A stretch of DNA of 12,418 bases from Giesbergeria sp. (GTDB lineage Bacteria > Pseudomonadota > Gammaproteobacteria > Burkholderiales > Burkholderiaceae_C): positions 1 to 12,418 of the forward strand of contig JAUYGP010000208.1 in NCBI GenBank assembly GCA_030690515.1, in the 5' to 3' direction. Positions 12,125-12,418 of this stretch are shown here, piece after piece. Each line of letters begins with the position of its first letter. Position 1 is the stretch's first letter. The notes under the pieces are model-generated. The model had not been told where the DNA came from. It saw only the letters and a list, made by a program, of their open reading frames with translations, and searched no databases. A program made the translations under genes and the position numbers.

Positions 12125-12418
12125 GCGCAGGCGCCCAACAGAGTCTCTGGCAAGCGGCATTCGACGGATTGCAGGAAGCCGTCTGGCTGGTGGATGCGGG
12201 CACGCGCACCATTGTCTTTGCCAACCAGCGTGCTGCCCAGTTGGTTGGGTGGACGCGTGCCGCGCTGATCGGGGCACCGGTCGAGCGTCTTGCTGCTACC
12301 CCTGAGGACCACTGTTTCTGGTCCGAGAGTGCCGAGGGGTTGGCACGCGGCATCCATTCCATGAGCAGCGTGCTGCGGGACGATGGCCAGCTGGTGCCGG
12401 TCGAGCGCAAGGTGGTGC
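12121..12418 (+). CDS. PAS-domain signalling protein, partial
   Basis: The frame opens with GTG at 12121, whose last bases are shared with the TGA of the HD-GYP gene (GTGA overlap, a sign of coupled translation), and runs off the window after 99 residues. The translation (AFDGLQEAVWLVDAGTRTIV, then FANQRAAQLVGWTRAALIG) is a PAS domain: a sensor start, a central N-x-x-A-x-x-L-x-G-W segment, and a later VLRDDGQLVPVERKV strand pair typical of PAS S-boxes. The rest is not visible; a sensor histidine kinase or diguanylate cyclase would both fit. Pairing with HD-GYP suggests a shared signalling pathway. Confidence 0.8.
   Translation, partial: MSAGAQQSLWQAAFDGLQEAVWLVDAGTRTIVFANQRAAQLVGWTRAALIGAPVERLAATPEDHCFWSESAEGLARGIHSMSSVLRDDGQLVPVERKVV

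Overview
The window looks like a chromosome segment of a high-GC betaproteobacterium, most likely Comamonadaceae (Acidovorax-like). This rests on protein style and gene order (HemP beside TonB/ExbB/ExbD; FNR, HemN and a TauE/SafE-like protein together), on GC-rich codon use, and on a dispersed intergenic motif (AATAGC-N2-TCAGCGC) that I associate from memory with that family. No rRNA, tRNA, CRISPR array, insertion sequence or prophage gene was seen.

Region 1 (about 24-7035, all genes on the minus strand) is an iron-acquisition island. In transcription order it holds a Fiu-type TonB-dependent catecholate siderophore receptor, a PiuC/YbiX-type Fe(II)/2-oxoglutarate dioxygenase, an FMN-dependent alpha-hydroxy-acid oxidase, a bacterioferritin-associated ferredoxin (bfd), a candidate 24-residue membrane peptide, tonB, exbB, exbD and hemP. 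Three good Fur-box matches lie upstream of the receptor, bfd and hemP. The bfd Fur box and promoter sit inside the last codons of the oxidase gene. The receptor brings ferric siderophore into the periplasm with energy from TonB-ExbB-ExbD. Bfd would release stored iron from bacterioferritin, and HemP belongs to haem uptake. The island is closed by a hemP terminator (104-144) and a bidirectional terminator (24-54).

Region 2 (7075-7435, minus) is a small SWIB/MDM2-domain protein with a Lys/Ala-rich tail and its own strong terminator.

Region 3 (7591-10690) is an oxygen-responsive block: an FNR-type [4Fe-4S] regulator (minus), the divergent hemN (plus) with an FNR box in front, and a TauE/SafE-like membrane protein of the kind found with cbb3 oxidase assembly genes. 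A 16-bp inverted repeat fills the space between hemN and that membrane gene.

Region 4 (10820-end, plus) is a signalling pair. A DUF3391/HD-GYP protein overlaps by 4 bases the start of a PAS-domain protein that runs off the window. The HD-GYP protein has substitutions at a position that normally binds metal.

The least ordinary points are the promoter/operator inside the oxidase coding sequence, the unannotated membrane peptide in frame after bfd, the oxidase placed in an iron operon, and the divergent HD-GYP.
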